Shown here: positions 44,227 through 55,391 of the stretch, piece by piece
Position numbering within the stretch: position 1 is the first letter of the stretch
How the letters are laid out: every line of letters begins with the position of its first letter
NCBI GenBank assembly: GCA_001724245.1
Contig: MEDX01000003.1
Coordinates: forward strand, 1 to 64,000
DNA length: 64,000 nt
From: Fonticula-like sp. SCN 57-25
Taxonomy: Eukaryota; Nucleariida; Rotosphaerida
Reading direction: 5' to 3'
Made by a program: the position numbers and the translations under genes
Notes under the pieces: model-generated
Database searches by the model: none
The model's input: the letters and a program-made list of their open reading frames with translations, nothing else
Told to the model about the DNA's origin: nothing

Positions 44227-45053
44227 CCCAGAACCGCAACAAGCTCGCCGAGCTCCTCCGCTTCTACTCGACCAAGTCGGGCGACGAGATGACCTCGCTC
44301 AAGGACTACATCACCCGCATGCCGGAGGCCCAGAAGGACATCTACTACATCACCGGCGAGAGCCGCGCTGCCGTTGAGCACTCCCCCTTCCTCGAGCGCC
44401 TCTCCAAGAAGGGCTTTGAGGTCCTCTACATGGTTGACCCCATCGACGAGTACAGCACCCAGCAGCTCAAGGAGTTTGACGGCAAGAAGCTCGTCTGCGT
44501 CACCAAGGAGAACCTCGAGCTCCCCGAGACTGACGAGGAGAAGGCTCTCTTTGAGCAGCAGCAGAAGGACCTTGAGGAGCTGTGCAAGCACGTCAAGGAC
44601 ATCCTCGGCGACAAGGTCGAGAAGGTCGTTGTCAGCAACCACGTTGTCAGCTCCCCGTGCTGCCTCGTCACCGGCCAGTTCGGCTGGTCCGCCAACATGG
44701 AGCGCATCATGAAGGCCCAGGCCCTCCGTGATTCGAGCATGTCGTCGTACATGTCGAGCAAGAAGACGCTCGAGATCAACCCCGATCACCCGATCATCAA
44801 GACGCTCAACGCCAAGTTCCTTGCCGACAAGAACGACAAGACCGTCCGCGATCTCACCAGCCTCCTCTTCGAGACCTCGCTCCTCTCGAGCGGCTTCTCC
44901 CTCGATGACCCCAACGTGTTTGCTTCCCGCATCCACCGCATGATCAAGCTTGGCCTCTCCATCGATGAGACCGAGGAGACCGAGTCGTCCGGCCCCACGG
45001 ACCTGCCCGACCTCGAGCCCGTCGAGTCGAGCAAGATGGAGGAGGTTGATTAA
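42957..45053 (+). CDS. HSP90: Cytosolic HSP90 chaperone
   Basis: Intronless, 698 aa. GHKL ATPase domain: [20 protein letters not shown], the ATP-lid region [19 protein letters not shown], and [15 protein letters not shown]. An acidic Lys/Glu linker ([20 protein letters not shown]) marks the cytosolic form. The middle domain has the catalytic-loop region [17 protein letters not shown]. The C-terminus ends MEEVD, the docking site for TPR co-chaperones. Absence of introns is common in heat-induced genes because splicing fails on heat shock. Codon bias is extreme, giving a 770-residue shadow ORF on the other strand. Confidence 0.99.
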
Positions 45054-45314
45054 ACCCCCAACAGGCAACGCTGCAAGGATAACATGCGAAAAAAAGTTCA
45101 TTTTATGTAATCAGCTTGTAAGAAATATATAAACTTTCGAACGAACCTTGACAACCAAGCCCAACAGAAGCCAATGCACAGACTTTACAGCAGCTCCAGC
45201 CAGGTGCGGGGAATGACCCATCGGTTTGCCATGTCATCAAATGGTTGTGATTGGCTGGCGAGCGACGTTTGACCCCGTGAGAAGACCACGTTGTTTGGTC
45301 ACTTTCTCTTCGTC

Positions 45315-46850
45315 ATGGAGGACGCCAGGGAGATCAAGAAGAAGCGCGTGGCAGCGCTGCTGCTTGCCATTGGCATGCTTGCGACTGGTGTGCATATACC
45401 GACGTACCCTTTTTTTTTTCTTACTCTTTCTTTTTACGTTTTCAGGCACCTTGAACACGTTGTTTCTGAAGTTCCAAGGTCTGCGGACTTTTTACTGCCC
45501 GCCCGACCAGGACTGCCAGGTCTGCGACGCGCTGCAGGGCACCGACTGCTACGAAGCGTACTGCACCCCGGTTGAAGGCGAACTTCCTGAATATTGCATC
45601 CCCTTTTCGCAGCCCGTGTACCAAACCTTTATCATGTTTCTTGGTGAGCTTTTGTGCCTCGTCGCCTTTTACGTCCTGCTTGCGTACCGCAAGTACGCCG
45701 CGGCCAAGCAGAACGAGAAGCTTGTTGATACCTCGACGCTTGTTGGGTTCGTTGCACTTTGGCGCCCTTTCCCGCCGCATTGACTTTCTTTGCGTTTCCA
45801 GCAAGTACCGCTTTCTCCTCTGGATCCCGACCATGTGCGATCTCACGGCCACCACGCTCATGAACGCCGGTCTTCTCCTGACGACCACCTCTGTGTACCA
45901 GATGCTTCGTGGCGCCGTCAGTGCGTCTCTCATTTTCCTTCTTTTGTTGTGCTTAACCGGTCGCTTTCCGCGCTCCTTTGCAGTTGTGTTCACCGGCATC
46001 ATGTCCGTCCTGTTCCTGAAGCGCAAGCAGTACGCGTACCACTGGGTCGGCATGTTCATTGTCGTGGCGGGTATCACGCTCGTCGGTCTGACGAGCTCGT
46101 TCGGCTGGGGCCTTTCGGAGGATGCGACGCCCCCGGCCGGCAGCGGCGGCGACGACGACGTCCTCGGCGCCGTCCTCGTCATCTGCGCGCAGATCTTCAC
46201 CGCCACTCAGTTTGTGTTTGAGGAGAAGATTCTCGGCCGCTTTGACGCTCCCCCGATGCTCGCCATCGGTCTCGAGGGCTTCTTTGGCGTCGGCACCCTT
46301 GCCGTCCTTATGCCCATCCTGCAGGCCGCCGCGTCGTCCGTCACCGGCGACATGTTTGACGTTGCTTTCGCGTTCGGCCTCTTCATCAGCAACGCCGCCA
46401 TTGCAGTATCGTCCCTCGGATGCATCTTTTCGATCGCCTTTTTCAACTTTTTCGGCCTCTCAATTACCAAGGGTGCGCTTCCGCTGCTTTTGATGCCCCC
46501 GACTAACGCCCGCGCAGTCATGTCGGCCACCAGCCGCTCGACCATCGACGCCATGCGCACGCTGCTCGTCTGGATGTTTTCGCTTGCGTTCGGCTGGGAG
46601 CTGTACGCGCCGACGGCCCTCTTTTGTGCGCAAACTAACTCTTGCGCTTTTTAGGTTCCAATGGCCGCAGGTGATTGGCTTTGCCGTCCTTGTCTTTGGT
46701 ACGTTCATGTACAACGAGGTGTTCCGCGTGCCGATCAAGTCGCTGTACCCGGAGGCGACCCTCGTGGACGACGAGCGCCGCAACGAGACGAGCCCGCTTC
46801 TCGCTGAGTCGGGAACCACCACCGCCGTCAACGGCGACACCTACTACTAG
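45315..46850 (+). CDS. SLC35F6: SLC35F6-like multi-pass transporter
   Basis: Drug/metabolite-transporter fold, about ten membrane helices, lysosomal or mitochondrial in animals. Exons 45315..45387, 45446..45746, 45802..45920, 45984..46472, 46518..46602 and 46655..46850 give 420 aa. Blocks matching animal SLC35F6: TGTLNTLFLKFQ at the N-terminus; DLTATTLMNAGLLLTTTSVY then QMLRGAVIVFTGIMSVLFLK; AQIFTATQFVFEEKILGRFD; FSIAFFNFFGLSITKVMSAT; and LVWMFSLAFGWELFQWPQVI. A cytosolic tail ends with ETSPLLAES, a dileucine-type sorting signal. The substrate is not known. Confidence 0.92.
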
Positions 46851-47141
46851 ACTGAACAGACTGGATACAGTAATGCAGTGAATTTCATTCTCAGGTGCCT
46901 TTTTTGCGGATGGTTTGCCAAGATACAGATACATCTTGGCGAATCTTTTTTTTTCGATTTGCGTGATGCTCGCTGCGCATGTCGTAATCAAAACATAATA
47001 GAAAACAAGGACGTTCTCAATGGCGCATCGTCGGTTTCACTGTTTGCAATTAATAATTTCTGCAAAATTCAGCACACACACTCACACAAACTAGTATACA
47101 ATGTATAAACAACCTAGAATCCAATAAGGCTTCGTGTCCGG
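46851..47141. other. Convergent spacer SLC35F6-PPCDC
   Basis: About 290 AT-rich bases with the two 3' flanks; nothing else seen. Confidence 0.6.
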
Positions 47142-47823
47142 CTAGTGCCCGAGGAGCGCAGCTACGCGATCGACGATGTCGGCTGGCTCGGCCATTGCGC
47201 CCAAGCCGACGTCGCCGCACATGAGTGCCTTTGAGATTGGCTCGAGCACGCGGATGTGCGGCTGCTGCGATGTCACGGCCGACAGGTGCGCCGCTGTCAG
47301 GGGGTTGGTCCACATGTGCGTATTCATTGCCGGGCACACGAGGATGGGCCGCGCGGGATCCCACGCGCGCACCACGCACGTCAGCAGGTTGTCGGACAGC
47401 CCGCACGCTAGCTTGGCGAGCGTGTTGGCGTCAAGAGGGGCGATGACGAGCACATCGGCCCACCGACGAAGCTCAATGTGCAGCACGGGATCGCCCCGCT
47501 TCTGCCACATCTAGGAGGCACGCGTCAGAGATGCCCTCAAACATGCCACTATCGCACGGTCCACTCGTCGGCGTCCGTGTGTATCTGCACATCCGACGGC
47601 AGCTCGGATGCGTCGAAAAAGTGGCGCGCATGTTCTGTCGCCACCACCTGAACTTTGACCTGCGCGCGCATTGGTAAGCCACCCCCGAATCATTCATTCA
47701 GCACGGTCGCACATTGTCCTGCTTCAAGAGGCCTTCGACAATGGCGCGCAGCTTGATTGTGGCCACGCTGCCAGTCACCCCCACCAGCACGTGCCGCTCC
47801 TTCCGCGGTGTGTCGTCGGCCAT
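47142..47823 (-). CDS. PPCDC: Phosphopantothenoylcysteine decarboxylase
   Basis: FMN flavoprotein of coenzyme A synthesis that makes 4'-phosphopantetheine. Exons (minus) 47713..47823, 47558..47659 and 47142..47510 give 193 aa, the normal size. HVLVGVTGSVATIKL is the flavin-binding start; VVATEHARHFF holds the active-site His (residue about 51). WADVLVIAPLDANTLAKLACGLSDNL is the core, shown here as two adjoining pieces WADVLVIAPLDANTLAK and LACGLSDNL. CPAMNTHMW is the PxMNxxMW substrate motif, and LMCGDVGLGAMAEP the Cys-containing clamp. All key residues are present. Yeast Hal3-type phosphatase-inhibitor tails are absent. Confidence 0.96.
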
Positions 47824-48295
47824 CGCCAATTTCGGCTGGCCCCCTTGCCGCTCGTTTCGCAGGCCTCGACCGGCTTGACGCTGTCACGTTATGGTGGTCT
47901 ACGGGCGCCAGATCGTCTCACTGTCAACTCTCGCCAAAGACGAAACTGCACATGGCTCATCTTCATCCGACGATTAGCGGGAGACGATTCGTGAAACATT
48001 TTCCTGCCCGTTGAGTGTCTGTGCCCCCCCGGCGCGGCAACGAATCCAGCAAAAGGAAAGGGTCGCGTCGCTTTTGTGGCGCGTTGAGGGGGTGCGTGGC
48101 GCGAGCAACTGTCCCGGGCACGTTGTGTGGCCACTTTCCCTCTTTGTGCCGAAAAGGGCACGTTTTTGGCGGGAGGCCACAGGAGAACGGGCGAGGCGGC
48201 TGCGAGCGTAGCGTCGCAATCGGTCGCTGGTTGACGCACACGAGGCGGTAATTTATAAAAGCGAGCGACGCAGCGGGCACCGCCGTATCGCCGCC
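47824..48295. other. Divergent PPCDC/ARID4 intergenic region
   Basis: Includes TTTTTGGCGGGA at 48163-48174 (E2F-like) and TATAAAA at 48254-48260. No gene seen. Confidence 0.6.
48254..48260 (+). promoter_or_regulatory. TATA box of ARID4
   Basis: TATAAAA, 36 to 42 bases upstream of the ARID4 start codon, implying a very short leader. Confidence 0.55.
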
Positions 48296-51200
48296 ATGTC
48301 GAACGAAGAGTTAAAGTGCGTCGCTTGTTCCCCCGCCTCCCCCTGGGTCTCTAACACGTGCTGTTGCGCGCAGGCGTCCTCGGATGCAGCGCGAGGTCGA
48401 GAGCCTGATCCAGTTCAACCAGGTGCTCGGTGCGTACTCGTTTGCCACACCGCCTTTTCCCTTCTTGCTAATGGCATGCGCAGATGGGTTTCCCACGACG
48501 CCGCGGACGTCGCGGCAGGATGGCGCCGGCGCCGGTGTGTCGGGCGGGAGCAGCGGCAAGCGAACACGGCGGGATCGCGAGGACGACGACATGGATTCCC
48601 CGACGCTGTTCATTTCGCCGCCGGTGGGGCAGCGTCGCTTCCCTCGGAAGCTGCTGACGCGCCCCACGGGCGTGGGCATTGAGCGCATCGTGGTGTTCGT
48701 GGACCCGCTTAAGGACACGATCCCGTACTGGAACTCGGCCATGGTCGTGCCGACGGTTGAGTACGACCAGGCAATGGGCCACGCGCGGCCAGGAGAGTGC
48801 ATCGTGCGCTACTTTTCCGACCTCAAATTGTACGCTTCCCACGTGTGATATACTCGTCGCTCACCTCTCACGGCTCAGCTCGGTCATCCCCGTGTCGCGG
48901 CTGGCCGTCTTTGACGAGGAAAAGGAGCCCTACATCTCTTTCAAGCACATGGACGACTTTCAGGCCGACAAGGGCACCGTCGCGGCGCTGCGCATGCTCC
49001 GCCACGGGGTTCTGCCCAATGGCTTCAAATGGCCGCTCTGGGACGACGCGTCCGGGCCCGGCATCGAGGAGAGCGAGTCCGACCGCAAGACGGTACGCCA
49101 CCCGCGCTCACCAAACCATCTCGCACGCGCCGTTGTAACACTGTTTTGCGTTTTACAGCGCTCGGGAGGGCGGGGGTCCACCAAGCGCGGACAGGACCGC
49201 GAGGAGGCCGCCACGCCGACGCCCAAGGGCGCCGTGTCGGGGTCGGCCGGCGCAGTAGAGCTCGCCGTCGAGGACGACGTGACGGCGTTTGAGGGGCGCC
49301 TCAAGGCTCTCTTGGCGCAGCGCGACACGCCCATCAAGAAGACGCCGACTGTGGGTACGCCCGCCACTTTGGCGCGCCCTTTTTTCGTGTGGCTCACACG
49401 GGGGTACAGCGTCGCAGCCACTTGACGCCCAGCGCCTGTTTGCCGTGTACAATAATGTGATCCAGCGCGGCGGGTATGAGGAAGTGACGAGCAAGGGTCT
49501 GTGGCGGGGGGTGTACGACGACTCTGGGCTTGCCAACGTGAACACGGGCGCCGTCAACACGCTCCAGTCGCAGTACGAGCGCTACTTGCTGCCCTACGAG
49601 GAAAAGTACTTTTCACGTCGCCGTACAACGTCGATCCCGCCTGCCGGTGCATCGAGCGGGTCGGGCAAGTCGCGCTTGCCTCAAATTGGCGACCGCGTAT
49701 CGGTATTTACGCCGGCGCACGGTAAGGAGTACGCGGCAAAGATCATTGACGTGCGGGGCGACGCGGAGCCCGAGTACTTTGTTCACTATCAGGGCTGGAA
49801 CGCGCAGTGCGTCCTCCTCTCATGTGCCGCATTCCCACTATTGCTAATGTGCTTTGTTTCAGCTACGACGAGTGGGTGGCGCATTCGACTCTGCAGAGCT
49901 TCCTCGACGATGACGCAGCGATCGCCAAGCACGGGAAAGACACGCCAAAGTCGGGTTCATTGGCGCCGGCCGCCTCAGGGGCGGACGCGGCGGGCTCCAA
50001 GACGCCTCGCAAGTCAGGCGGTCAGCAGGCGCCGTCGCCCAAGGAGGAGCCGCGGCCGACCCCGTCGCGGAGGTCGCCCTCGCCGCCCGCCAGCGCCAGC
50101 AAGCGGCGCCGCACAGACGATTCGCCGGTGCGTGTCTTTTTGCATGCGTTTTTGAATTTGTCTAATGCGTTGCGTGCACAGGCTGCGTCCCCGATGCCGA
50201 CTCTTGCCCAGTTGGCGGCTCCCCCGCCGCGCCGCGCGGCAGCAATTGCCGCCGCCGCCGCTGCGAGCAGCATCACCGCGCAGGACCGTCGCAGCGTGAC
50301 ACCGCCGGACGCTGTCAAGCGCCCTCTGTCGACGCCCACGACATCGCGTCGTGGCGGGACGCCCGTCGCCTCGCGCACGCCGACTGGCCGCTCGGCTACG
50401 CCTTCTGGTGGCCGGTCGAGCCGTGCGACGCCTGGGCGCGGCGGCAGCGTTCGCGGCCGTGGGTCGGACCGCCGCGGCGACGGCAGCGACGACGACGACA
50501 ATGATGATGGTGAGGATGACGATGGCGAGAACGAGGACGGCGGCGAGAACGGCGACGCGTCGGCGGACGAGGGCCGAGACGTAAAGTCCGAGTCGCCGCT
50601 CGACGTGGACAAGGATGCGCCGGCCGCAGAGTCGACGTCGGAGAAGGACGCGGCGGCGGAGAACGACGAGAGCGACGATGACGACGACGCGTCGGCCGTG
50701 TCAAAGGGGAAGCGCCGCGGTGGGCGCCGCGGGGGCGTCAAGGAGGAGAGCGCCGAGCCCGATGCGTCACAGCAGGAGGCGGCCGGCGAGCCCGAGGACG
50801 CGGCCGCCGACGCCGCGGACGAGCAGCAGCAGCAGGCTCCCGACGCGGGCGACGCGTCTGACCACGACGATGATGATGAGGAGGCCGACGAGGAGGACGG
50901 CGACGGCGATGACGACGCCAAGGAAACGGCGGCTTCTGGCGGGAGCGCCGCGAAAAAGGCCGCGGACCGCAAGCGGCGCCGTGGCGCTTCGCGCGGGGCG
51001 CCTAAGCGCAAGAAGCGGCGGTCGAACGGCTCGTCGCAGGGCAACGCGGCGGTAGAGACGGAGGAAAAGGTCGACGAGAGCGGCGAGAACGGCAACAATG
51101 AGTCGCCCGACTCGCCTCAGAACGCGGCACCGGCGACGACGTCCGGGTCAAAGTGCGATTCATAGTATGTTGCTCTGCTCGTTTTCTGACGCGATTTTCC

Positions 51201-51494
51201 TATAGATTGGAGCATGCGACGCTGCTAGCGCTGGCGCTGCGCGTCCCTGACGACATCCGCGAAAAGCTGGCCGACCACAAGGTCGACTGGAGCGTGATGT
51301 TTCCCAAGCTCGAAGAGTGCAGTCGGGAGGAGCGAATCGACTCGATCGAGCGCAAGATGAACGAGCTCAAGGCGCAGTACAAGCGCCACCGCCAGGTCAT
51401 CGAGCGGATCGTGCGGCGCACGCAGCGCGCAAGCTCGGATTCGAGGGCGCCCGCCGCGTCGACGCTCAACTTGACGGCCGCCGTCCATGACTGA
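48296..51494 (+). CDS. ARID4: ARID4-type chromatin protein (RBBP1 homolog)
   Basis: Chromatin adaptor linked in animals to SIN3-HDAC and RB. Nine exons (48296..48315, 48374..48429, 48484..48829, 48879..49092, 49159..49350, 49418..49806, 49863..50127, 50182..51152, 51206..51494) give 913 aa. An RBB1NT/Tudor-like region (IERIVVFVDPLKDTIPYWNS, GECIVRYFSDLKFSVIP) is followed by an ARID (RLFAVYNNVIQRGGYEEVTS, NTLQSQYERYLLPYEEKYF). A chromo barrel follows (RVSVFTPAHGKEYAAKIIDV, YFVHYQGWNAHYDEW). A long Ser/Asp/Glu-rich disordered region leads to the C-terminal helix REERIDSIERKMNELKAQYK, also present in ARID4A/B. Exon 1 (20 bases) and exon 5 ends are the least certain joins. Confidence 0.92.
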
Positions 51495-51679
51495 GGCGCC
51501 CGGCGCTCTTTTCTTTACCGTTTGCTGCTGCTGTTGTTACTGTCCTTGTTGTTTTCCGCTGTTTCTGTTGTCATTTTCACCATTCCCACAATAGTTACGA
51601 GAGCATTATATTTGGCCATGGCACGTCAAAAAGGGTCCTTTACGAATCATTGATGTATTGAGATATCAAAAGTTGTTCT

Positions 51680-52342
51680 TTACAGGTCGCGATAGAACGC
51701 AAAGTGCTTCAACTGCTCCGCCAAGCAGAAGCTTCCGAGCGTTGAGCGCCGGAAGGGCCTGTCGGCGCCGACGTCGCAGGACAGTGTCGTGTCGGCGCAG
51801 CACGTGCCGAGCGCATTCGTGACGTCGTCGAACGGAACCCACTCGATCTTTGTCTTTTCGAGATGCGGCGGGGACTCCATCTTGCCCCCTTCTATGTCGG
51901 AGAGCAGCTGCGCAAACCGCGCGGGCAGCTCGGGATCGTAGTCGACGGCGACAATAAACGACACGAACCGCGATCCCTTCTTGTACTCGTACACGATGTT
52001 TTTGGTGGTCGGGCTGTCCAGCACCTTGCGGACACAACCGTCCACCGTCAGATCGCCGAGCGCGCCGCCGGTCTCTTCCAGGAACTCGCGGCACGCCGTC
52101 ACGGCGGGGTTGAGCGCGTCTTCGGCTTCGCGGCCTCCGCCAAAGTCGGCCCACTTGCCAGTGTGCGAGTCGATGCCGAGCAGCACGCGCCACTGGCCAG
52201 TCGAATCACGCGCCACGGGCACGATGCTCGCGCCAATGTACGGGCCGCGCGGCTGCACAGCCTTGTACGCCATGAGCAGGAAGACGGCCGTCACGCAAAA
52301 CAGCACAAATGCCAAAAGGCGCTTCAACGGCGGTATCGTCAT
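51680..52342 (-). CDS. Membrane-anchored Nudix-fold protein
   Basis: Single exon, 220 aa from the ATG at 52342. An N-terminal membrane helix (LLAFVLFCVTAVFLLMAY) precedes a Nudix-like domain. The Nudix helix reads CREFLEETGG (residues about 84-93), fitting the REUxEExGU half of the box. The upstream part, GGGREAEDALNPAV, does not place the usual Glu eight residues before the Arg, so the box is atypical. IEWVPFDDV and a Cys pair occur later. Nudix enzymes split nucleoside-diphosphate-X bonds; activity and substrate here are uncertain, and N-terminal membrane anchoring is unusual. Confidence 0.75.
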   Translation of the reverse strand: MTIPPLKRLLAFVLFCVTAVFLLMAYKAVQPRGPYIGASIVPVARDSTGQWRVLLGIDSHTGKWADFGGGREAEDALNPAVTACREFLEETGGALGDLTVDGCVRKVLDSPTTKNIVYEYKKGSRFVSFIVAVDYDPELPARFAQLLSDIEGGKMESPPHLEKTKIEWVPFDDVTNALGTCCADTTLSCDVGADRPFRRSTLGSFCLAEQLKHFAFYRDL

Positions 52343-52558
52343 CGCCGCAGGTGATTGCAAACGCACAATGCGCACGATGCAGGAAAAGCGCGGGAACGCC
52401 CGTTCCGGAATGAGAGATTCCGGAACGATTATGCCACCATTACGTCAGTATTTTATTATGTGGTGTGCAAAGTGTGTACAGGGGAAGGGAAAATGGATTT
52501 GGGGCAATCTCCATTGAATACATCATGCAGAGTACAAAACGAGCCACATAGAGAGTGC

Positions 52559-52910
52559 TCAAATGTTCTGCTGGAACTTGCCCTTGGCGCGCTGCGCTTC
52601 ACCAGAGATCTGCTGCGAGCGGTCGCCCGTCGCGGATCCGACGGTGGCCTTGGTGGCGCCAACGTCCTCGTTGTACGTGCCGCTAGCCGTGTTCTGAATA
52701 TTGGCCGCCTGCTGCTCGCCCTTTCCAGCGACATTCTGCGCACGTCCCTCGGCCTCGAGGCGCTCATTGCCGAAAAGGTTTCCCACAGCCTCTGGAAATG
52801 CCCAATTTAATTTAGTTGGATCGTTCTGCCGCACAGCGCGAGGATCGCGTACCCTTGGTGGCACCCTTGGCCGACTCCCACATACCGCCAACCTTGCTCG
52901 GCTCAGACAT
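52559..52910 (-). CDS. CsbD-like stress protein, 96 aa
   Basis: Exons (minus) 52853..52910 and 52559..52791. Begins MSEPSKVGGMWESAKGATKE and continues as short amphipathic repeats (AVGNLFGNERLEAEGRAQNV, SATGDRSQQISGEAQRAKGK). This matches the CsbD-like family known from bacterial general-stress proteins and some fungi (where one is called a cruciform-DNA recognition protein). Hydrophilic, probably disordered. A TATA-like TATAAATA lies about 70 bases upstream (52980-52987), which would suit inducible expression. Molecular function is not established for the family. Confidence 0.75.
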
Positions 52911-52979
52911 TGTTGAAATTCGCTTTTTGCTGCTTGAAGAGAAACTGCAAAAGTGCAGATGCGACGCCGTGCGCGCGAG

Positions 52980-52987
52980 TATTTATA
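52980..52987 (-). promoter_or_regulatory. TATA-like box of CsbD-like gene
   Basis: TATAAATA read on the minus strand, about 70 bases upstream of the start codon at 52910. Confidence 0.5.
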
Positions 52988-53165
52988 CGAAATGAACCCT
53001 ACGTCATATTGAAAGCATAATGACTTTTGCCCCGTCCGCCCTGATTTCCAGAGGCCCCTGTCGAGGAATTCGACATGTTTCGCCCTCACCCCTTACTGAC
53101 CATCGGCTTTCATTACATTCAAAAGTAATAATCTACAGCTAAGCACAAAACCAAAGGGGCGGCGC

Positions 53166-55052
53166 TCACATGCCCAGCGTCGCGTTTTCTACAATCATTG
53201 TGAGCAGCGCCCTCTGCTTGCTCAGCCGCGCAATCTCCTCCTCCTGCATGTCCGCCCCTGGCGCGTCCACGTGCTTGCACGAAAAGAGCGACGGGCCGAG
53301 TACGACGCCAATGTTGGCCGCCGACATCTTGTTCTCCTGCGCATTATCGACCACCTTGCGCAGGTGCTGCGCAATGAACCGGAACGTCTCCTTGTTGCCC
53401 GGCGGCAGGTCCTGCAGCCGCTCGTCCACAAACGCAACATTGCCCTCCTGCGCCGCATTCAGGACGTCGTCATAGTCGCTGCGCGGGATCACGCCATCCG
53501 CGAGGTCCCGGAAAAAGACCTTGAGCGTCCCGGTGACCGCATTGATGTCGGCCGCATTGTCGTTTGTGGAAAGGTCCACGGCCTGCGCGTCAGCGTCAAA
53601 GTCCGCCTTGAGCGCGTCCACCTGGCTCTTCACCCCCGACATGCGGTAAATCCCCTCATTGTTGAGCCCTACCGCACACCATCAGGAATGCGTAAAAAAA
53701 GAAGTCCAAACGCACCTCTGCGCTCGACCTCTTCGATGCACTTTTGGACAATGATTGGCACCGTACCGCGCTCGCGGCGGAGCAGCGCACCGAGGGTGCT
53801 CGGCCGCGCGCGCTTGACGCCGGCGTCCACCTGCGGCACCGACATGGACATCATCTCGGACGTCACGTTGATCGGCTGACGGTCGACCTTTGCCGCCGAC
53901 GCGCCATACTCGGCCGCGTGCCGGCGCACGTGGTCGCGGCGGTCCATCACGGCAACCCGCATAGTAATCGAGTTGCCGAAAGAGGCCCTGCGCGCGACCT
54001 TGACGCTCTCGACGCTCCTCGCGACCTCAACGAACGCATCACGCGTCAAATCCATTCGGTCATCATGCAGCTTTAGCACAGACTAAAAGGAAAACATATT
54101 AGAATAAATACAAAAGCGGTTAAAAGTGCGTACCGAGACGAATCCAGGGAGGGATTTGCTGTAAAAGTCACCCATAAGGTCGTTCACTGTGCCCGCCTGC
54201 TCCTTGTACGACACGAGCGCCTGCGACGCCTTGCGCCGCGCGTCCGCCTCCCCACCACGCGGCTACAAAAAAGAGAGCGTGAGGAATACCATTTGATGAT
54301 ATGAGACGGCGAACCTTGAGCACGGTGCGTGCGCGCTGCAGCCCCGTGGCGGCGCCGCCGTTCTTTGGCGCGCCGGCGGCCTCGTCCGCGTCGGCCTTTG
54401 CTTCCTCCTTTGAGGCGCGGCTCCACTCTTCGCTGGACCCTTCCATTTTGCCGCGGAGGCGCGCCAGTGACGCGGCGGCATCGTCCAGTTCGCCTCTGGC
54501 CTTCTTCTCCTGCTGCTTAATGGTCTTGCGCGTCTCGTCCTGCTCGCGCACCGAAGCAATAATTTTCTCGCCTACACCTCCCACCAAAAGCGCACTGTCC
54601 AGCTCCTTTCTAGCGTCGCTTTCCATGTGCTGCAGCAGGTCGAGCCAGGAACCCTGCAGCGCGCTGTACTCGTAGTGCTTGTGGGCACGCTCACGGGCGT
54701 CCGCGATCTGCTTGATGACTGCGTTGTGCGCCTGCGCGAGCAGAGCAGAGTAGCTCTTGAACATTTGCCCAATGTCGCCGGAAAAGGCAATCTCGAGCTT
54801 GGTACGCTCGGTAAGCATGTCAAAGCCGCCCTGCGCGCTGCACAGAAGGCCGACAAGCGCATCTTCGGACTCGGGTACGGGCGCTTGGTCGTGGCCAAAA
54901 GAAGTTCCCTTGGGGGTCCACATGGGGACCGCAACATTGCGGCCGACAAGCTTACCTGCAGCCGAGGACGCGCGGTCAAAGAGCGTGCGCTTGCGCTTGA
55001 GCGCGGGGGCACGGCTCGCATGCGATTGAAAAGAGCTCTCGGACGGCGCCAT
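53166..55052 (-). CDS. F-BAR plus RhoGAP protein (Rgd1/ARHGAP type)
   Basis: Rho GTPase-activating protein that couples curved membranes to actin control. Exons (minus) 54315..55052, 54134..54262, 53716..54082 and 53166..53668 give 578 aa. The first about 340 residues are a helical F-BAR-like region with heptads (MLTERTKLEIAFSGDIGQMF, YEYSALQGSWLDLLQHMESD, RKTIKQQEKKARGELDDAAA). The RhoGAP domain follows: VPIIVQKCIEEVERRGLNNE, then GIYRMSG with the arginine finger, TLKVFFRDLADGVIPRSDYD, and NKMSAANIGVVLGPSLF. The start at 55052 is the first ATG of the open frame. Divergent from RPA1. Confidence 0.87.
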
Positions 55053-55391
55053 CGAGATGGCGTCATCGCTCGTCCTATCCTCCGTCTGTGCGCATCAGCG
55101 GTGAGATATTGCCAATGCGTCTAAATGCGAGCGTACTCTGCGCTTCATTGCGTAATGCAGTCAGTTTCAAGCTCGATTCGCTGTTGTTTCCCGCTAGATG
55201 TTCAAAGTATTTTTTGAATGCAGCGGCGTTGTAACGGCGCTTCATCCACCAATCACAGAACGCGTGACGTAGGCAATGACGTCACAAACAGTGGCGCACC
55301 CGTTGCGCCACTTGCCCGCCCGATTTGAATTTTCGTCCTCTCTCCCTTTGGGTGCGCACTTGCTTTTCGCCCCGAGGCCGCTACGCGAGAC
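55053..55391. promoter_or_regulatory. Divergent RhoGAP/RPA1 promoter with CRE-like site
   Basis: Contains a perfect TGACGTCA palindrome at 55278-55285 (ATF/CREB consensus) and a nearby GTGACGTA at about 55264. Nothing else gene-like in the 339 bases. Confidence 0.5.

Noticed and set aside
42789-45101. 770-residue ORF opposite HSP90
   Set aside because: Leu/Val/Asp-rich shadow of HSP90 codons; no recognisable motif and fully covered by a near-certain gene.
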